Positions 18,210 to 27,143 of a stretch of DNA of 64,000 bases are shown one piece after another. Position 1 is the stretch's first letter; each line of letters opens with the position of its first letter. The position numbers were made by a program, and so were the translations under genes. The notes under the pieces were generated by a model. It was not told the origin of the DNA. It worked only from the letters and a program-made list of their open reading frames with translations, and did no database searches. Source of the DNA: Agrobacterium tumefaciens_K (GTDB lineage: Bacteria > Pseudomonadota > Alphaproteobacteria > Rhizobiales > Rhizobiaceae); the NCBI RefSeq assembly GCF_031801495.1, contig NZ_JAOEGC010000001.1, forward strand, positions 1,612,001-1,676,000, written 5' to 3'.

Positions 18210-18839
18210 ATGCTTCTCGAAAAACTCAACTGGCGTTACGCCACCAAGAAGATGGACCCTTCCAAGGCTGTTTCCGAAGACAAGGTGGAGCGTATCGTCG
18301 AGGCCGCCCGCCTGGCGCCGACGTCCAGCGGCCTGCAGCCTTTCGAAGTGATCGTCGTCACAGATCCGGAAGTCCGCGCGAAAATTCAGGCGATTGCCTG
18401 GGACCAGGCGCAGGTCACCGAAGGTTCGCACCTTCTGGTCTTCGCCGCATGGGATAACTACACCGTCGAGCGCATCAACCACATGTTCGATCTGGTCAAC
18501 GACGAACGCGGCTTCAAGAATGAAGGCTGGGAAAAATACCGCCAGTTCATTCTCGGCCTCTATCCTGACCGTGACCCTGACGTCAATTTCGAGCATGCCG
18601 CCCGTCAGGCCTATATCGGCTTCGGCATGTCCGTTGCGCAGGCCGCGTTTGAAGGTGTCGATTCCACGCCGATGGAAGGCTTCGACCCCGCTGAACTCGA
18701 CAGGATTCTCGGACTGCGTGAAAAGGGGCTGCGCTCTGTCACCATCCTTCCACTCGGTTATCGACAGCCGGAAGGCGACTGGCTCGTCAACCTCAAGAAG
18801 GTTCGCCGTCCGCTTGACCAGTTCGTCAGCCGCGTCTGA
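18210..18839 (+). CDS. Nitroreductase-family NAD(P)H-dependent oxidoreductase
   Basis: A 209-residue FMN-dependent enzyme of the nitroreductase fold. The FMN-binding N-terminus is recognisable (NWRYATKKMDPSKAVSEDKV, then AARLAPTSSGLQPFEVIVV), as are the AYIGFGMSVAQAAFEGVDST block and the C-terminal TILPLGYRQPEGDWL. It is close in size and pattern to NfsB and dihydropteridine-reductase-like proteins, which reduce quinones or nitroaromatics. Natural substrate unknown. It appears to be a single-gene unit; a complex inverted repeat (about 18852-18890, ttccgga and tccggaa flanking an inner stem) lies just downstream. Confidence 0.88.
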   Translation: MLLEKLNWRYATKKMDPSKAVSEDKVERIVEAARLAPTSSGLQPFEVIVVTDPEVRAKIQAIAWDQAQVTEGSHLLVFAAWDNYTVERINHMFDLVNDERGFKNEGWEKYRQFILGLYPDRDPDVNFEHAARQAYIGFGMSVAQAAFEGVDSTPMEGFDPAELDRILGLREKGLRSVTILPLGYRQPEGDWLVNLKKVRRPLDQFVSRV

Positions 18840-19234
18840 TGTCGTCGGCATTTCCGGAGAAAAAGGAAACCGGTTTTCCATCCGGAATGCGCGAGATGAC
18901 ATGAAGAGGATTTCCGCGGCCGCAAGGGCGGCGGAAATGCTATGCCCCTTGTGACAGGGCGGTTGCGGCGGTGAGGTGTCGCTGCTTTGCGGTAGATTTT
19001 TCCACCAATCTGGAATAAATGAAAAATCATCCCTGTAAAAAGATGACGCGTGCGGGCAAACATGCGTCATCCAAGTGCCGCTTGGCGGTGCTGATTAAGT
19101 GAGAGCCTGACGTGATGACCCTGAAAGTCTTCTGTAATCGAATGTGTGCCGCCGCCGCATGAAGAACGCGGTTTTTACCGCGACAGGATTTTTCCGACCC
19201 GACCCGTCAAGAGTTTTCACACCGAGAGTTTTCA
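18840..19234. other. Geneless stretch before metN
   Basis: A 395-bp gap. It begins with nested inverted repeats (ttccgga / tccggaa around ggaaaccggttttcc) that may end nitroreductase transcription. It also holds tgacgc-N-tgcggg-caaa-catgcgtca repeats near 19043-19070 and a cgcgg-tttt-ccgcg hairpin near 19170-19185 shortly before metN. I looked for a SAM-II riboswitch, common before alphaproteobacterial met genes, and could not match its conserved core. Confidence 0.5.
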
Positions 19235-20347
19235 ATGAGTTTTGCAGCCAACGCGGCCACATCCCGGCCCTCGGACGCGCCCGTGCAGCAGGCGGGACCG
19301 GACCCTATGGTCGTTTTCGAAGGGGTGACCAAAACCTTCGGTGCGACAGATGGCAAGCCCGGTTTCGCGGCGCTTGCGGGCATCGATTACGTCGTGCCAA
19401 AAGGTTCGATCACCGGCATCATCGGCCGTTCCGGTGCGGGCAAGTCCACGCTTATCCGCCTTGCCAACGGGCTGGAAAAGCCCTCCACCGGACGCGTGGT
19501 GGTGGATGGTGTAGATGTGTCGGCTCTGGAAGAGACGGAGCTTCGCTCGCTTCGTCGTTCTGTCGGCATGATTTTTCAGCACTTTAACCTTCTTTCCTCA
19601 CGCACCGCTTTCGACAATGTGGCCTTGCCGCTGGAAATCGCCGGTGTCGGCAAAAAGGAGATCGAGGCGAAAGTCACGCCGCTGCTCGATCTTGTCGGCC
19701 TTTCCGACAAAGCAAGACGTTATCCGGCGGAACTGTCCGGCGGCCAGAAACAGCGTGTCGGCATTGCCCGTGCGCTCGCCACCTCGCCGAAGCTTCTGCT
19801 TTCCGACGAGGCGACCTCCGCGCTCGACCCGGAGACGACGCAATCCATTCTGGAACTTCTGAAGCGCATCAACGCCGAACTCGGTCTTACCGTGCTGCTC
19901 ATCACGCATGAGATGGAAGTGGTGAAGACCATTGCCTCTCAGGTTGCCGTCATCGACAGAGGACTGATCGTTGAAGAGGGCCGCACCTTCGATATTTTCA
20001 CCGCGCCGAAACATGAGACGACGCGCAGCCTTTTGTCGTCTTCGGTCGGCGTGAAGCTGCCGCACTGGGTGACGTCGGGACTGAAGGCGGAAGCCTCAGC
20101 GGGCGACAGGGTGCTGGTCCGTCTGGTGTTTTTCGGCGATACCGCCTTCCAGCCACTGACGGCGCGGCTCGTTGCCGAGATCGGCGCGGACGTTAATATT
20201 CTGGCCGGCACCATCGAGGAAATCTCCGGCGAGCCATTTGGTTCGCTTGTCGTCTCATACCCCGCGACGCCGGAAATCACCGCGCGCGCCAGCCGTTTTT
20301 ACGCTGAAACCGGACTTCACACGGAGGTGCTCGGTTATGTCGCCTGA
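19235..20347 (+). CDS. metN: Methionine ABC transporter, ATP-binding subunit
   Basis: The 370-residue ATPase drives methionine uptake through MetI. Walker A is GRSGAGKST (about 64-72), the ABC signature is ELSGGQKQRVGIARALATSP, and Walker B is LLLSDEATSALDPETT with the H-loop in VLLITHEMEVV. The C-terminal 90 residues form the NIL (ACT-like) domain that senses methionine and inhibits transport (LVRLVFFGDTAFQPLTARLV). A 25-residue N-terminal extension precedes the ABC domain. The gene overlaps metI by 11 bp. Confidence 0.95.
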   Translation: MSFAANAATSRPSDAPVQQAGPDPMVVFEGVTKTFGATDGKPGFAALAGIDYVVPKGSITGIIGRSGAGKSTLIRLANGLEKPSTGRVVVDGVDVSALEETELRSLRRSVGMIFQHFNLLSSRTAFDNVALPLEIAGVGKKEIEAKVTPLLDLVGLSDKARRYPAELSGGQKQRVGIARALATSPKLLLSDEATSALDPETTQSILELLKRINAELGLTVLLITHEMEVVKTIASQVAVIDRGLIVEEGRTFDIFTAPKHETTRSLLSSSVGVKLPHWVTSGLKAEASAGDRVLVRLVFFGDTAFQPLTARLVAEIGADVNILAGTIEEISGEPFGSLVVSYPATPEITARASRFYAETGLHTEVLGYVA

Positions 20348-21005
20348 TATGCTTTTCAGCCTGCTGTCCAAGGGACTTATCCAGACTTTGCACATGGTCG
20401 CCGTCGCCGGTATCGTCGGCTCGATCCTCGGCGTGCCGCTCGGCGTCTTTCTCGCCACCAGTGGCAAGGGCGAACTTTTCGCAGCGCCGATGTCGAACCG
20501 CATTCTCGGCCTTATCGTCAACGCTGCCCGCTCGACGCCCTTCATCATCCTTGTCGTTGCGATCATTCCGTTCACCCGGCTCGTGGCCGGCACTTCCATC
20601 GGTACCAATGCGGCCATCGTGCCGCTGACGGTCGCGACCGTACCCTTCATCGCCCGCCTGGTGGAAGCGGCGATCCGTGAGGTGGACAAGGGGTTGATCG
20701 AGGCTGCGCGCGCCATGGGCGCCACGCCGTTGCAGATCGTTACCAAGGTGCTGCTCGCCGAAGCGAAGCCCGGCATCACGCTGGCGCTGACGCTGACTCT
20801 CGTCAGCCTTATCGGCTACTCGGCCATGGTCGGCGCGGTCGGCGGCGGCGGTCTTGGCGACCTCGGCATCCGTTACGGCTACCAGCGCTTCATGCCTGAT
20901 GTGATGCTGGTCGTGGTGCTGGTGCTGATCGTTCTCGTGCAGCTCGTCCAGAGCGCGGGCGACGCGCTTGCCAGGAGCTTTGACAAACGCACCCGAAAGA
21001 ACTGA
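20337..21005 (+). CDS. metI: Methionine ABC transporter, permease subunit
   Basis: A 222-residue inner-membrane permease with about five helices and the EAA coupling loop, seen as EAARAMGATPLQIVTKVLLA (EAA---G). The frame is open from 20172, but the ATG at 20337 follows ggagg (20323-20327) and gives the normal MetI N-terminus (MSPDMLFSLLSKGLIQTL); the upstream part overlaps metN in another frame. The GYSAMVGAVGGGGLGDLGIR region near the C-terminus is typical of MetI. Confidence 0.95.
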   Translation: MSPDMLFSLLSKGLIQTLHMVAVAGIVGSILGVPLGVFLATSGKGELFAAPMSNRILGLIVNAARSTPFIILVVAIIPFTRLVAGTSIGTNAAIVPLTVATVPFIARLVEAAIREVDKGLIEAARAMGATPLQIVTKVLLAEAKPGITLALTLTLVSLIGYSAMVGAVGGGGLGDLGIRYGYQRFMPDVMLVVVLVLIVLVQLVQSAGDALARSFDKRTRKN

Positions 21006-21060
21006 TTTCATTCACAGTTTCGATAACAACAAAACATCTGATAACCCAAGGAGACACCCG

Positions 21061-21837
21061 ATGAAGAAACTCATTCTCGCAGCGTCGCTCGCCGCCCTGT
21101 TTGCAGGCAGCGCACTTGCCGAAACCATCAAGATCGGCGTCACGCCGGCCGAACACGCCCAGATCATGGAACAGGTCAAGAAGATCGCGGCGGCCAAGGG
21201 TCTGGACCTCGATATCGTCGAGTTCTCCGATTACGTTGTGCCGAACCAGGCGCTGGCCGATGGCGAGCTGCAGGCCAACTCGTTCCAGCACCAGCCGTAT
21301 CTCGACAACCAGATCGCTGACCGCAAGTTCGATCTCGTCAGCGTAGGCACCACGATCACGACCCCGATGGGCGTCTATTCCAAGAAGGTGAAGAACCTCG
21401 AGGAACTGAAGGACGGCGCGACCATCGGCATCCCGAACGATCCGACCAATGGTGGCCGCGCGCTTCTGGTTCTGGCCTCCAAGGGTGTATTCAAGGTCAA
21501 GGAAGATGCCGGCCTGAAGGTCACGCCTGCCGACATCACCGAAAACCCGAAGAACATACAGATCGTTGAACTGGACGCCGCACAGCTTCCGCGTTCGCTG
21601 GACGATACCGACGCTTCGGTCATCAACACCAACTACGCCACGGCTGCGGGCCTGAACCCGAAGAAGGACGCCATCGCCATCGAAAGCGAGAAGTCGCCTT
21701 ATGCCAACGTCATCGCTGTGAACGCCAAGGACAAGGACGCTCCGTGGGTGAAGACGCTGGTTGAATCCTATCAGAGCCCGGAAGTGAAGGCGTTCATCCT
21801 CGAGAAGTACAACGGCACCGTCATCCCGTCCTGGTAA
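21061..21837 (+). CDS. metQ: Methionine-binding lipoprotein-like periplasmic protein
   Basis: A 258-residue substrate-binding protein of the NlpA/MetQ family that captures methionine in the periplasm for MetNI. A cleavable signal peptide is seen (KKLILAASLAALFAGSALA, cleavage after Ala-Leu-Ala). There is no lipobox cysteine, so it is soluble rather than lipid-anchored. Family blocks include IKIGVTPAEHAQIMEQVKKI, NSFQHQPYLDNQIADRKFDL, TTPMGVYSKKVKNLEELKDG and SVINTNYATAAGLNPKKDAI. The start at 21061 has aaggaga upstream. A clear terminator closes the metNIQ operon. Confidence 0.95.
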   Translation: MKKLILAASLAALFAGSALAETIKIGVTPAEHAQIMEQVKKIAAAKGLDLDIVEFSDYVVPNQALADGELQANSFQHQPYLDNQIADRKFDLVSVGTTITTPMGVYSKKVKNLEELKDGATIGIPNDPTNGGRALLVLASKGVFKVKEDAGLKVTPADITENPKNIQIVELDAAQLPRSLDDTDASVINTNYATAAGLNPKKDAIAIESEKSPYANVIAVNAKDKDAPWVKTLVESYQSPEVKAFILEKYNGTVIPSW

Positions 21838-21869
21838 TATCTGCCGGATGCATCTTGCGAAAAGATGAA

Positions 21870-21899
21870 ACCTCCTCCGCCTTGCGGGGGAGGTTTTTT
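21870..21899 (+). terminator. Rho-independent terminator of metNIQ
   Basis: An 11-bp stem (acctcctccgc / gcgggggaggt, one wobble pair) with a 3-nt loop and six T residues, about 32 bp past the metQ stop. Confidence 0.92.
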
Positions 21900-22021
21900 A
21901 TTGGCCGGGAAACGTCTTTCATATTGTTTTATACCTGTGTTTTTTTGGGTATCCCGACGTCATGTGGTTTAACCCCTTTTGAATGTTTCCTCCGCAAGAT
22001 GATGCTTTCGAAGGGGAAATT

Positions 22022-24223
22022 ATGCGGATTGCGCCGCGGGGAATTGTCAGGCACTTACGCATCGGCCGACGCGCTGTCGTCGGGGCGGTGCTGTTTGCGT
22101 TTGCCGTGGTTCTTTTCGTCGTGACCGCCCTTGTGCTTTCTGCCGTCGGCCAGATCAAGGATCAGGCGAATTCGCTCGATAACCTGCGCCTGAAGGAAAC
22201 GACGGCCGGGGCATTGATGACGCTCCGCAATCAGCTCGATGCGACCCTGACAGACTATGCCGTGCGCAACGATGCCGCCGAGTTCGTCTACGCGCCGGAC
22301 AGGTTCGATTGGCTTGCGGCCAATTACGGCAAGGCCAGCGGCGCCGCCAACCTGTTCGATACGGCGATTGTCATCGATCAGGACGGTCGTGTCCGCATGG
22401 CCTATCATGACGGGATGCCAGTGTCGTGGCCGCAGGACAGCTACCTTTCCGGCGGCTGGGGCAAGATGATCGAACGGGTGAGGGAAATGCGTCCCGGCAC
22501 TTGGTCACAGATGTCCGGTTATGTGAAGACGGAGCACGGTATCGCCGTCGCGGGCGTCGCGCTTGTGCGGGCGAAAACCGGGTCGTTGCCGAATGCTGGC
22601 GACGAGCGGCGCTATCTGCTTCTGGCCCGTCACCTCACGGCTTCGCTCGTGGACAGTCTCGCCCATACCTATGTCATCGACGGGCTGGACCTGCAATCCG
22701 TGAACCTGCCTGCGCCCAATGCGGTCGAGATCGTCAACCCGGTCGGCGAAGTTGTGGCCAAGCTGGTGTGGCATTCCCGTCTTCCGGGCGATATCAGCTT
22801 TCATACCGCTCGGCCGATCATTTTCACCGCGCTCGGTTTTGTCGGCACGTTTTTTCTCATCCTGCTCATACTGGGATCGGCAACGCTCGATCGCCTGAAG
22901 GCGGACGAAGCCGCCGCACGCGAGGAGGCGCTGCGGGACCGGCTGAGCGGGCTTATCAATCGCAACGGGCTTTTCATCAAGCTGGCCCGCATGGTCCGGT
23001 CCGCCCGCTACGACAAGACGGATGTGCTGCTGCTTTATCTGGATCTGGACGGTTTCAAGGAAATCAACGATTCCTACGGCCATGCTGCCGGGGACAGGCT
23101 CATAAAGGGCGTATCGGCCGCATTGCAGGTGCTGATGCCGGAAAGGGCCATTCTGGCGCGGCTGGGTGGAGATGAATTCGCTATTGCCATAAAGGGCGGC
23201 GATGTACGCGAGGAGGGGCGCAAGCTGTGCCGCTCCATTCTCGAACTCTTCACCGAGCCGTTCAACATCGGCGAACATGTTGTAAGCATCGGTTGCAGTA
23301 TCGGTATCGCGATCTCCACGACTGGCGAGATCGGAGGCGAGGAACTCGTACGTCGCGCCGATATGGCGATGTATAAGGCCAAGGAAGGCGGGCGCGGTCG
23401 CTACGTTGCCTATGATGAGAAAATGGATGAGCTGCGCGAGGAAAAGCTGCAGCTGGAAGCGGATCTGCGCCATGCCATCGGCAACGGCGAGATTTCACTG
23501 GTCTATCAGCCGGTGGTCAATGCCGCCACGCGCGCGATCACCAGCGTCGAAGCGCTTGCCCGCTGGAACAGACCCGGCTCCGGCCCCGTGCCGCCGGATA
23601 TCTTCATTGCCGCCGCCGAAACCAGCGGCCTTATCGACCGGCTGGGTCTTCTGGTGCTGCTACAGGCATGCGAAGCAGCAAAGCAGTGGCCGTCGATCCG
23701 GCTCTCCGTCAACGTGTCTCCCGTCCAGTTCCGCAACCCGGCCTTTGCCGGGCATGTGTCCGATATCCTGAAGAGCACCGGGACATCGCCGGATCGTCTG
23801 CGGCTGGAATTGACGGAAGGCTATTTCATTCAGCATCCAGAACGGGCCTGCGTGGCGCTCGACAAGCTCAAGCAGCTTGGGATAAGCATCGCGCTCGATG
23901 ATTTCGGCGCAGGCTTCGCAAGCGTCGGTTATCTGCGTCGCTTCGGGTTCAACCGCATGAAAATCGACCGTTCTCTGGTCGTCGCGCTGGAGCAGGGCGG
24001 TCGTTCGCTGGATATGTTGCAGGCGACCGTCGCGCTGGCCCGCTCGCTGGATATCCCGGTGACCGCGGAAGGCATCGAAACCGAGGAGCAGGCGACGATC
24101 CTGCACCTATGCGGGTGCGACGAACTACAGGGCTACCTGTTCTCTCGGCCCGTTCCGGCTGAAAAAATCTGCGAACTGCTTGACGAGCAGGAAAGCCCGG
24201 TGAAGCAGCTCAAGGTTTCCTGA
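22022..24223 (+). CDS. Membrane GGDEF-EAL protein with CHASE4-like sensor (c-di-GMP turnover)
   Basis: A 733-residue bifunctional candidate. A membrane helix (about 20-45) leads into a periplasmic sensor (about 46-255) of CHASE4 type, with FDTAIVIDQDGRVRMAYHDG. A second helix (IIFTALGFVGTFFLILLILG) follows. The GGDEF domain has an intact ARLGGDEFAIAI site near residue 381, and its I-site region is less clear. The EAL domain has SVEALARWNRPGSGPVPPDI near residue 508 and the DDFGAGFASVGYL loop 6 motif. Both active sites look intact, so it may make and degrade c-di-GMP, governing motility or attachment. Start chosen at 22022, after gaagggg; an in-frame upstream codon at 21983 seems less likely. 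Confidence 0.92.
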   Translation: MRIAPRGIVRHLRIGRRAVVGAVLFAFAVVLFVVTALVLSAVGQIKDQANSLDNLRLKETTAGALMTLRNQLDATLTDYAVRNDAAEFVYAPDRFDWLAANYGKASGAANLFDTAIVIDQDGRVRMAYHDGMPVSWPQDSYLSGGWGKMIERVREMRPGTWSQMSGYVKTEHGIAVAGVALVRAKTGSLPNAGDERRYLLLARHLTASLVDSLAHTYVIDGLDLQSVNLPAPNAVEIVNPVGEVVAKLVWHSRLPGDISFHTARPIIFTALGFVGTFFLILLILGSATLDRLKADEAAAREEALRDRLSGLINRNGLFIKLARMVRSARYDKTDVLLLYLDLDGFKEINDSYGHAAGDRLIKGVSAALQVLMPERAILARLGGDEFAIAIKGGDVREEGRKLCRSILELFTEPFNIGEHVVSIGCSIGIAISTTGEIGGEELVRRADMAMYKAKEGGRGRYVAYDEKMDELREEKLQLEADLRHAIGNGEISLVYQPVVNAATRAITSVEALARWNRPGSGPVPPDIFIAAAETSGLIDRLGLLVLLQACEAAKQWPSIRLSVNVSPVQFRNPAFAGHVSDILKSTGTSPDRLRLELTEGYFIQHPERACVALDKLKQLGISIALDDFGAGFASVGYLRRFGFNRMKIDRSLVVALEQGGRSLDMLQATVALARSLDIPVTAEGIETEEQATILHLCGCDELQGYLFSRPVPAEKICELLDEQESPVKQLKVS

Positions 24224-24260
24224 CCTTTTTAGAGGGGGTAGAGGCCACAAACCCTCTTCC

Positions 24261-24333
24261 GTCATCCTCGCCCTTGAGGCGAGGATCCATAGTGACCTGC
24301 CGCGTGGATCCTCGGGTCAAGCCCGAGGATGAC
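24261..24333. repeat. Mosaic palindromic element between convergent genes
   Basis: Two arms (24261-24289 and 24305-24333) are near-inverted copies; each is itself a hairpin (gtcatcctcg...cgaggat; atcctcgggt...cccgaggat). It lies between the convergent GGDEF-EAL and trhO genes and may act as a bidirectional terminator. The sequence gtcatcctcg-ggcttgaccc-gaggatgac recurs in this window (25494, 28604, 31419, 34837). Confidence 0.85.
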
Positions 24334-24384
24334 GCCGAAGGTGACGACAGATTATCAGCAGCCCAAGCGGCTTGCGCCTGCAAT

Positions 24385-25341
24385 TTACCGTCCCAGATGC
24401 TTTTCGCCGCGCTTTTTCGCCAGATCGATCTGCTGCTGGCGGTCGCGGAACCGCTGTCGGTCTTCTTCCGTGCGGTCGTCATAGCAGCTCGGGCAGGACA
24501 CGCCTTCTTCAAACAGCGGCGACTGGCGCACTTCCGGCGTGATCGGGTTGCGGCAGGCATGACACAGCTTGTGATCGCCTTCGGCAAGGCCGTGGACGAC
24601 CGAGACGCGCTCGTCGAAGACGAAGCAGGCGCCTTCCCACAAGCTTTGTTCTTCCGGCACTTCTTCCAGATATTTCAGGATGCCGCCCTTGAGGTGGTAC
24701 ACCTCATCGAAGCCCTGCTCCTTCATGAAGGCGGTGGCCTTCTCGCAACGAATGCCGCCGGTGCAGTACATGGCGATCTTGGGCTTGTTGTGCAGGCCCG
24801 GATTGTTCTTCACCCAGTCCGGAAACTCGCGGAAGGTCTTGGTCTGCGGATCGACCGCGCCTTTGAACACGCCGATGGCCGTCTCGTAATCATTGCGCGT
24901 GTCGATCAGGATCGTGTCGGGATCGGAGATCAGCTCGTTCCAGTCCTTCGGATCGACATAGGTGCCGACGATCTTGTTCGGATCGATATCGGCCACGCCC
25001 ATGGTGACGATCTCTTTCTTGAGCTTCACCTTCATCCGCACGAACGGCATCTTGGATGCGCGGCTTTCCTTGTGCTCCAGCGCTGCAAATTCCGGCTGGG
25101 CGCGGAGGTACGACAGGACGGCATTTATGCCCGCGTCCGGTCCGGCGATGGTGCCGTTGATGCCCTCCGCCGCCAGAAGCAGCGTGCCCTTCACACCGTT
25201 TTCCTGACACAGCGCAAACAGCGGCTCGCGCACGCTCTCGAACCGCGGAAAGCGGGCGAAATGATAAAGGGCGGCCACGAGAAAATCGCCAGCGGACCCC
25301 GGTGTGGCGTCCGGGCGGGGAAAAATGGTGGTGTCGGTCAT
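24385..25341 (-). CDS. trhO: tRNA uridine(34) hydroxylase, rhodanese type
   Basis: A 318-residue member of the YceA/UPF0176 family; TrhO makes 5-hydroxyuridine at the tRNA wobble base with O2. The N-terminal acylphosphatase-like part (LCQENGVKGTLLLAAEGING) precedes the rhodanese domain, whose catalytic cysteine lies in MYCTGGIRCEKATAFM. The C-terminal part has cysteine pairs (CHACRNPI and CPSCYDDR) that may bind zinc. The frame opens at 25377, but the ATG at 25341 gives the family N-terminus. Confidence 0.92.
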   Translation of the reverse strand: MTDTTIFPRPDATPGSAGDFLVAALYHFARFPRFESVREPLFALCQENGVKGTLLLAAEGINGTIAGPDAGINAVLSYLRAQPEFAALEHKESRASKMPFVRMKVKLKKEIVTMGVADIDPNKIVGTYVDPKDWNELISDPDTILIDTRNDYETAIGVFKGAVDPQTKTFREFPDWVKNNPGLHNKPKIAMYCTGGIRCEKATAFMKEQGFDEVYHLKGGILKYLEEVPEEQSLWEGACFVFDERVSVVHGLAEGDHKLCHACRNPITPEVRQSPLFEEGVSCPSCYDDRTEEDRQRFRDRQQQIDLAKKRGEKHLGR

Positions 25342-25493
25342 GGGCGCTGAAATACAGCGATGAGGCCTGCAAAGCAATATTTATCCGCTGTTTTGCAGGC
25401 GCTGCGCGCATTTTGAAATTCGTCAATCTTGGGAGGTGAATGTACTCCATTGTTGCCGCGAGTGGAGAGATGTGGATGCAGAACCTCTCCTCC

Positions 25494-25522
25494 GTCATCT
25501 TCGGGCTTGACCCGAGGATGAC
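25494..25522. repeat. Short intergenic palindrome (29 bp)
   Basis: gtcatcttcggg / cccgaggatgac with a short loop, one wobble pair. A single-arm member of the family at 24261, lying between the CHAD gene and trhO, both on the minus strand. Confidence 0.8.
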
Positions 25523-25573
25523 GCCGAGTGTGGTGATAAGCCAGTGGCAAACTCGGTCAGGGTGCCGTCGCGG

Positions 25574-26482
25574 CTACTTCCCCGCGTGCCGCCACAGAAG
25601 CGCGGCGATGCGGCTTTCGGTGCGGGCGGATTCGGAAAACACTTCGCTGGCCAGCACAAGGCTGTCCATACGCAGCGTCTGCTGCTGGCGGATGATGGCG
25701 TCGAGAAGCAGCGCCAGCCTGTCGCCATTGCCGAACCGCTCCGGCTCCCGGTCGACCAGGGCCGCCAGAACAGAAAGATCGTGCTCGCGGCCCAGAAGGT
25801 CCACCAGCCGCTTGGCATCGGCCCGCTTGCTGCGCATGGCGGATGGCCAGAGCCGGCGCAGCAGGCCCAGATGCATCCAGTAGATCTGGCCTGCCTTGCG
25901 CAGATCATGGAAGTGTTCGACATCGGCATGATCGTGACAGTTGGCCAGCGCCTCACGCGCCTTGGCGCGTTGCTTCGACCAGCTTTTGCGGATGAGCTTT
26001 GCCGCATCCTTGGCGTCGTCCGGCAGCCGTAGCGCCTCTAGCCGCACGCGGCCTTTTTCGCATCCGGCAATGGCTGCCCTTATAGCGCCGTCGAGATCGA
26101 CTTCATTGGCGATCGCATCGTCGCGGCGCTCGCGCAGGATGACGGTGACGGACTGCAATGCCGCACTCTGCGTCTGCGAGCGGGCAAAATCCTCGAGATA
26201 GGTTGCGGTCTCCACCAGCGCGGTCGCATCGCGGGCAAAGGCGAGAGATTGGGCGATATCCCGGAAGCGGGCGTTTTCCTCGCTGCGGAAATCGGCAGCG
26301 GCTGGCTGGATGAGCCGGTAGAGCGCACGGATGCGCTTGAAGCGCTTGCGGGCATCGTGCACGGCCTCGTGCGATCCATTCGGCTGGTCACGCAGGATTT
26401 CAATGGCCTCATCGATCAGTTCCAGCCCGGCGCGGCGAATCTCGTCATCGAAGGGCTTCTTAGGATCAATCCTGAAGGGCAT
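25574..26482 (-). CDS. CHAD-domain protein
   Basis: A 302-residue, mainly helical CHAD (conserved histidine alpha-helical) protein, a fold that binds polyphosphate. The family's histidine and arginine helices are visible: HEAVHDARKRFKRIRALYRL near the N-terminus and DVEHFHDLRKAGQIYWMHLG in the second repeat, with lysine- and arginine-rich faces. It overlaps the CYTH gene by 17 bp, so the two are cotranslated. In many bacteria CYTH and CHAD are fused into one triphosphatase; here they are separate chains. Likely role: polyphosphate or triphosphate handling in the cytoplasm. Confidence 0.88.
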   Translation of the reverse strand: MPFRIDPKKPFDDEIRRAGLELIDEAIEILRDQPNGSHEAVHDARKRFKRIRALYRLIQPAAADFRSEENARFRDIAQSLAFARDATALVETATYLEDFARSQTQSAALQSVTVILRERRDDAIANEVDLDGAIRAAIAGCEKGRVRLEALRLPDDAKDAAKLIRKSWSKQRAKAREALANCHDHADVEHFHDLRKAGQIYWMHLGLLRRLWPSAMRSKRADAKRLVDLLGREHDLSVLAALVDREPERFGNGDRLALLLDAIIRQQQTLRMDSLVLASEVFSESARTESRIAALLWRHAGK

Positions 26483-26954
26483 CCAGCAGCTCTCCTCGCA
26501 GGTTTTCCGTTGCGAGCGACTGGTTGGAAAAACGGCGATCGCCCGTCACTTCCCGCCCGATCCATTCCGGCAGGTCGGGTGTCGCATGTTCATCGTCCAG
26601 TTCCACTTCCGCCACGATCAGCCCGTCGTAGTTGCCGTTGAAGACATCCACCTCCCAGGTGAACCCGGCGTGGTTGACGATGTGGCGGGTCTTTTCGATG
26701 ACGACGCCGGTCGAACTTGCCATCAGTTCTTCAGCATCGTCGAGCGGAATGTCGTATTCGTATTCGTCACGCACCAGTGCGCTCGCGCCGATCTTGATGG
26801 TGAGCGTGGCTTTGCGGTTGTCCACGATCCTGACCCGGACCGACCGGTCGCCCATGGATGCGACATAGGCTTGCCTGAACGCCTTGCTGGAGGTGACTTC
26901 GGCGCGCCATCCATCATGGGCCACCAGAAACTTGCGTTCTATTTCTTTCGCCAT
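26466..26954 (-). CDS. CYTH-domain inorganic triphosphatase
   Basis: A 162-residue CYTH protein with the defining N-terminal ExExK motif (MAKEIERKFLVAHDGW; EIERK). The tunnel-fold basic and acidic strands follow (VRVRIVDNRKATLTIKIG, EYDIPLDDAEELM, WEVDVFNGNYDGLIVAEVEL). Family members hydrolyse inorganic triphosphate with magnesium. A stand-alone short form like this resembles the NeuTTM-type single-domain enzymes. It is transcribed with, and overlaps, the CHAD gene. Confidence 0.9.
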   Translation of the reverse strand: MAKEIERKFLVAHDGWRAEVTSSKAFRQAYVASMGDRSVRVRIVDNRKATLTIKIGASALVRDEYEYDIPLDDAEELMASSTGVVIEKTRHIVNHAGFTWEVDVFNGNYDGLIVAEVELDDEHATPDLPEWIGREVTGDRRFSNQSLATENLRGELLDALQD

Positions 26955-27143
26955 CTATGTCTTTGCCATGAATGCTTCGAAAAACCGACGGGTCAGCCTA
27001 TTACAAAGATGTGTCATCAAAAAGCGAATTGTTTGAAGTAACTAGACGGAAACGGCCGTCTTGTGCCTCGACATGGTGGCGAAGGCGCGCTAATCCGTAA
27101 CCCACGATTTCAATCGGTTCAAACGTGCAAGGGAGGCTCAATC

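Noticed and set aside
18840..19234. SAM-II riboswitch before metNIQ
   Set aside because: The region has a gctgattaagt-like stretch, but the conserved SAM-II core and pseudoknot could not be matched.
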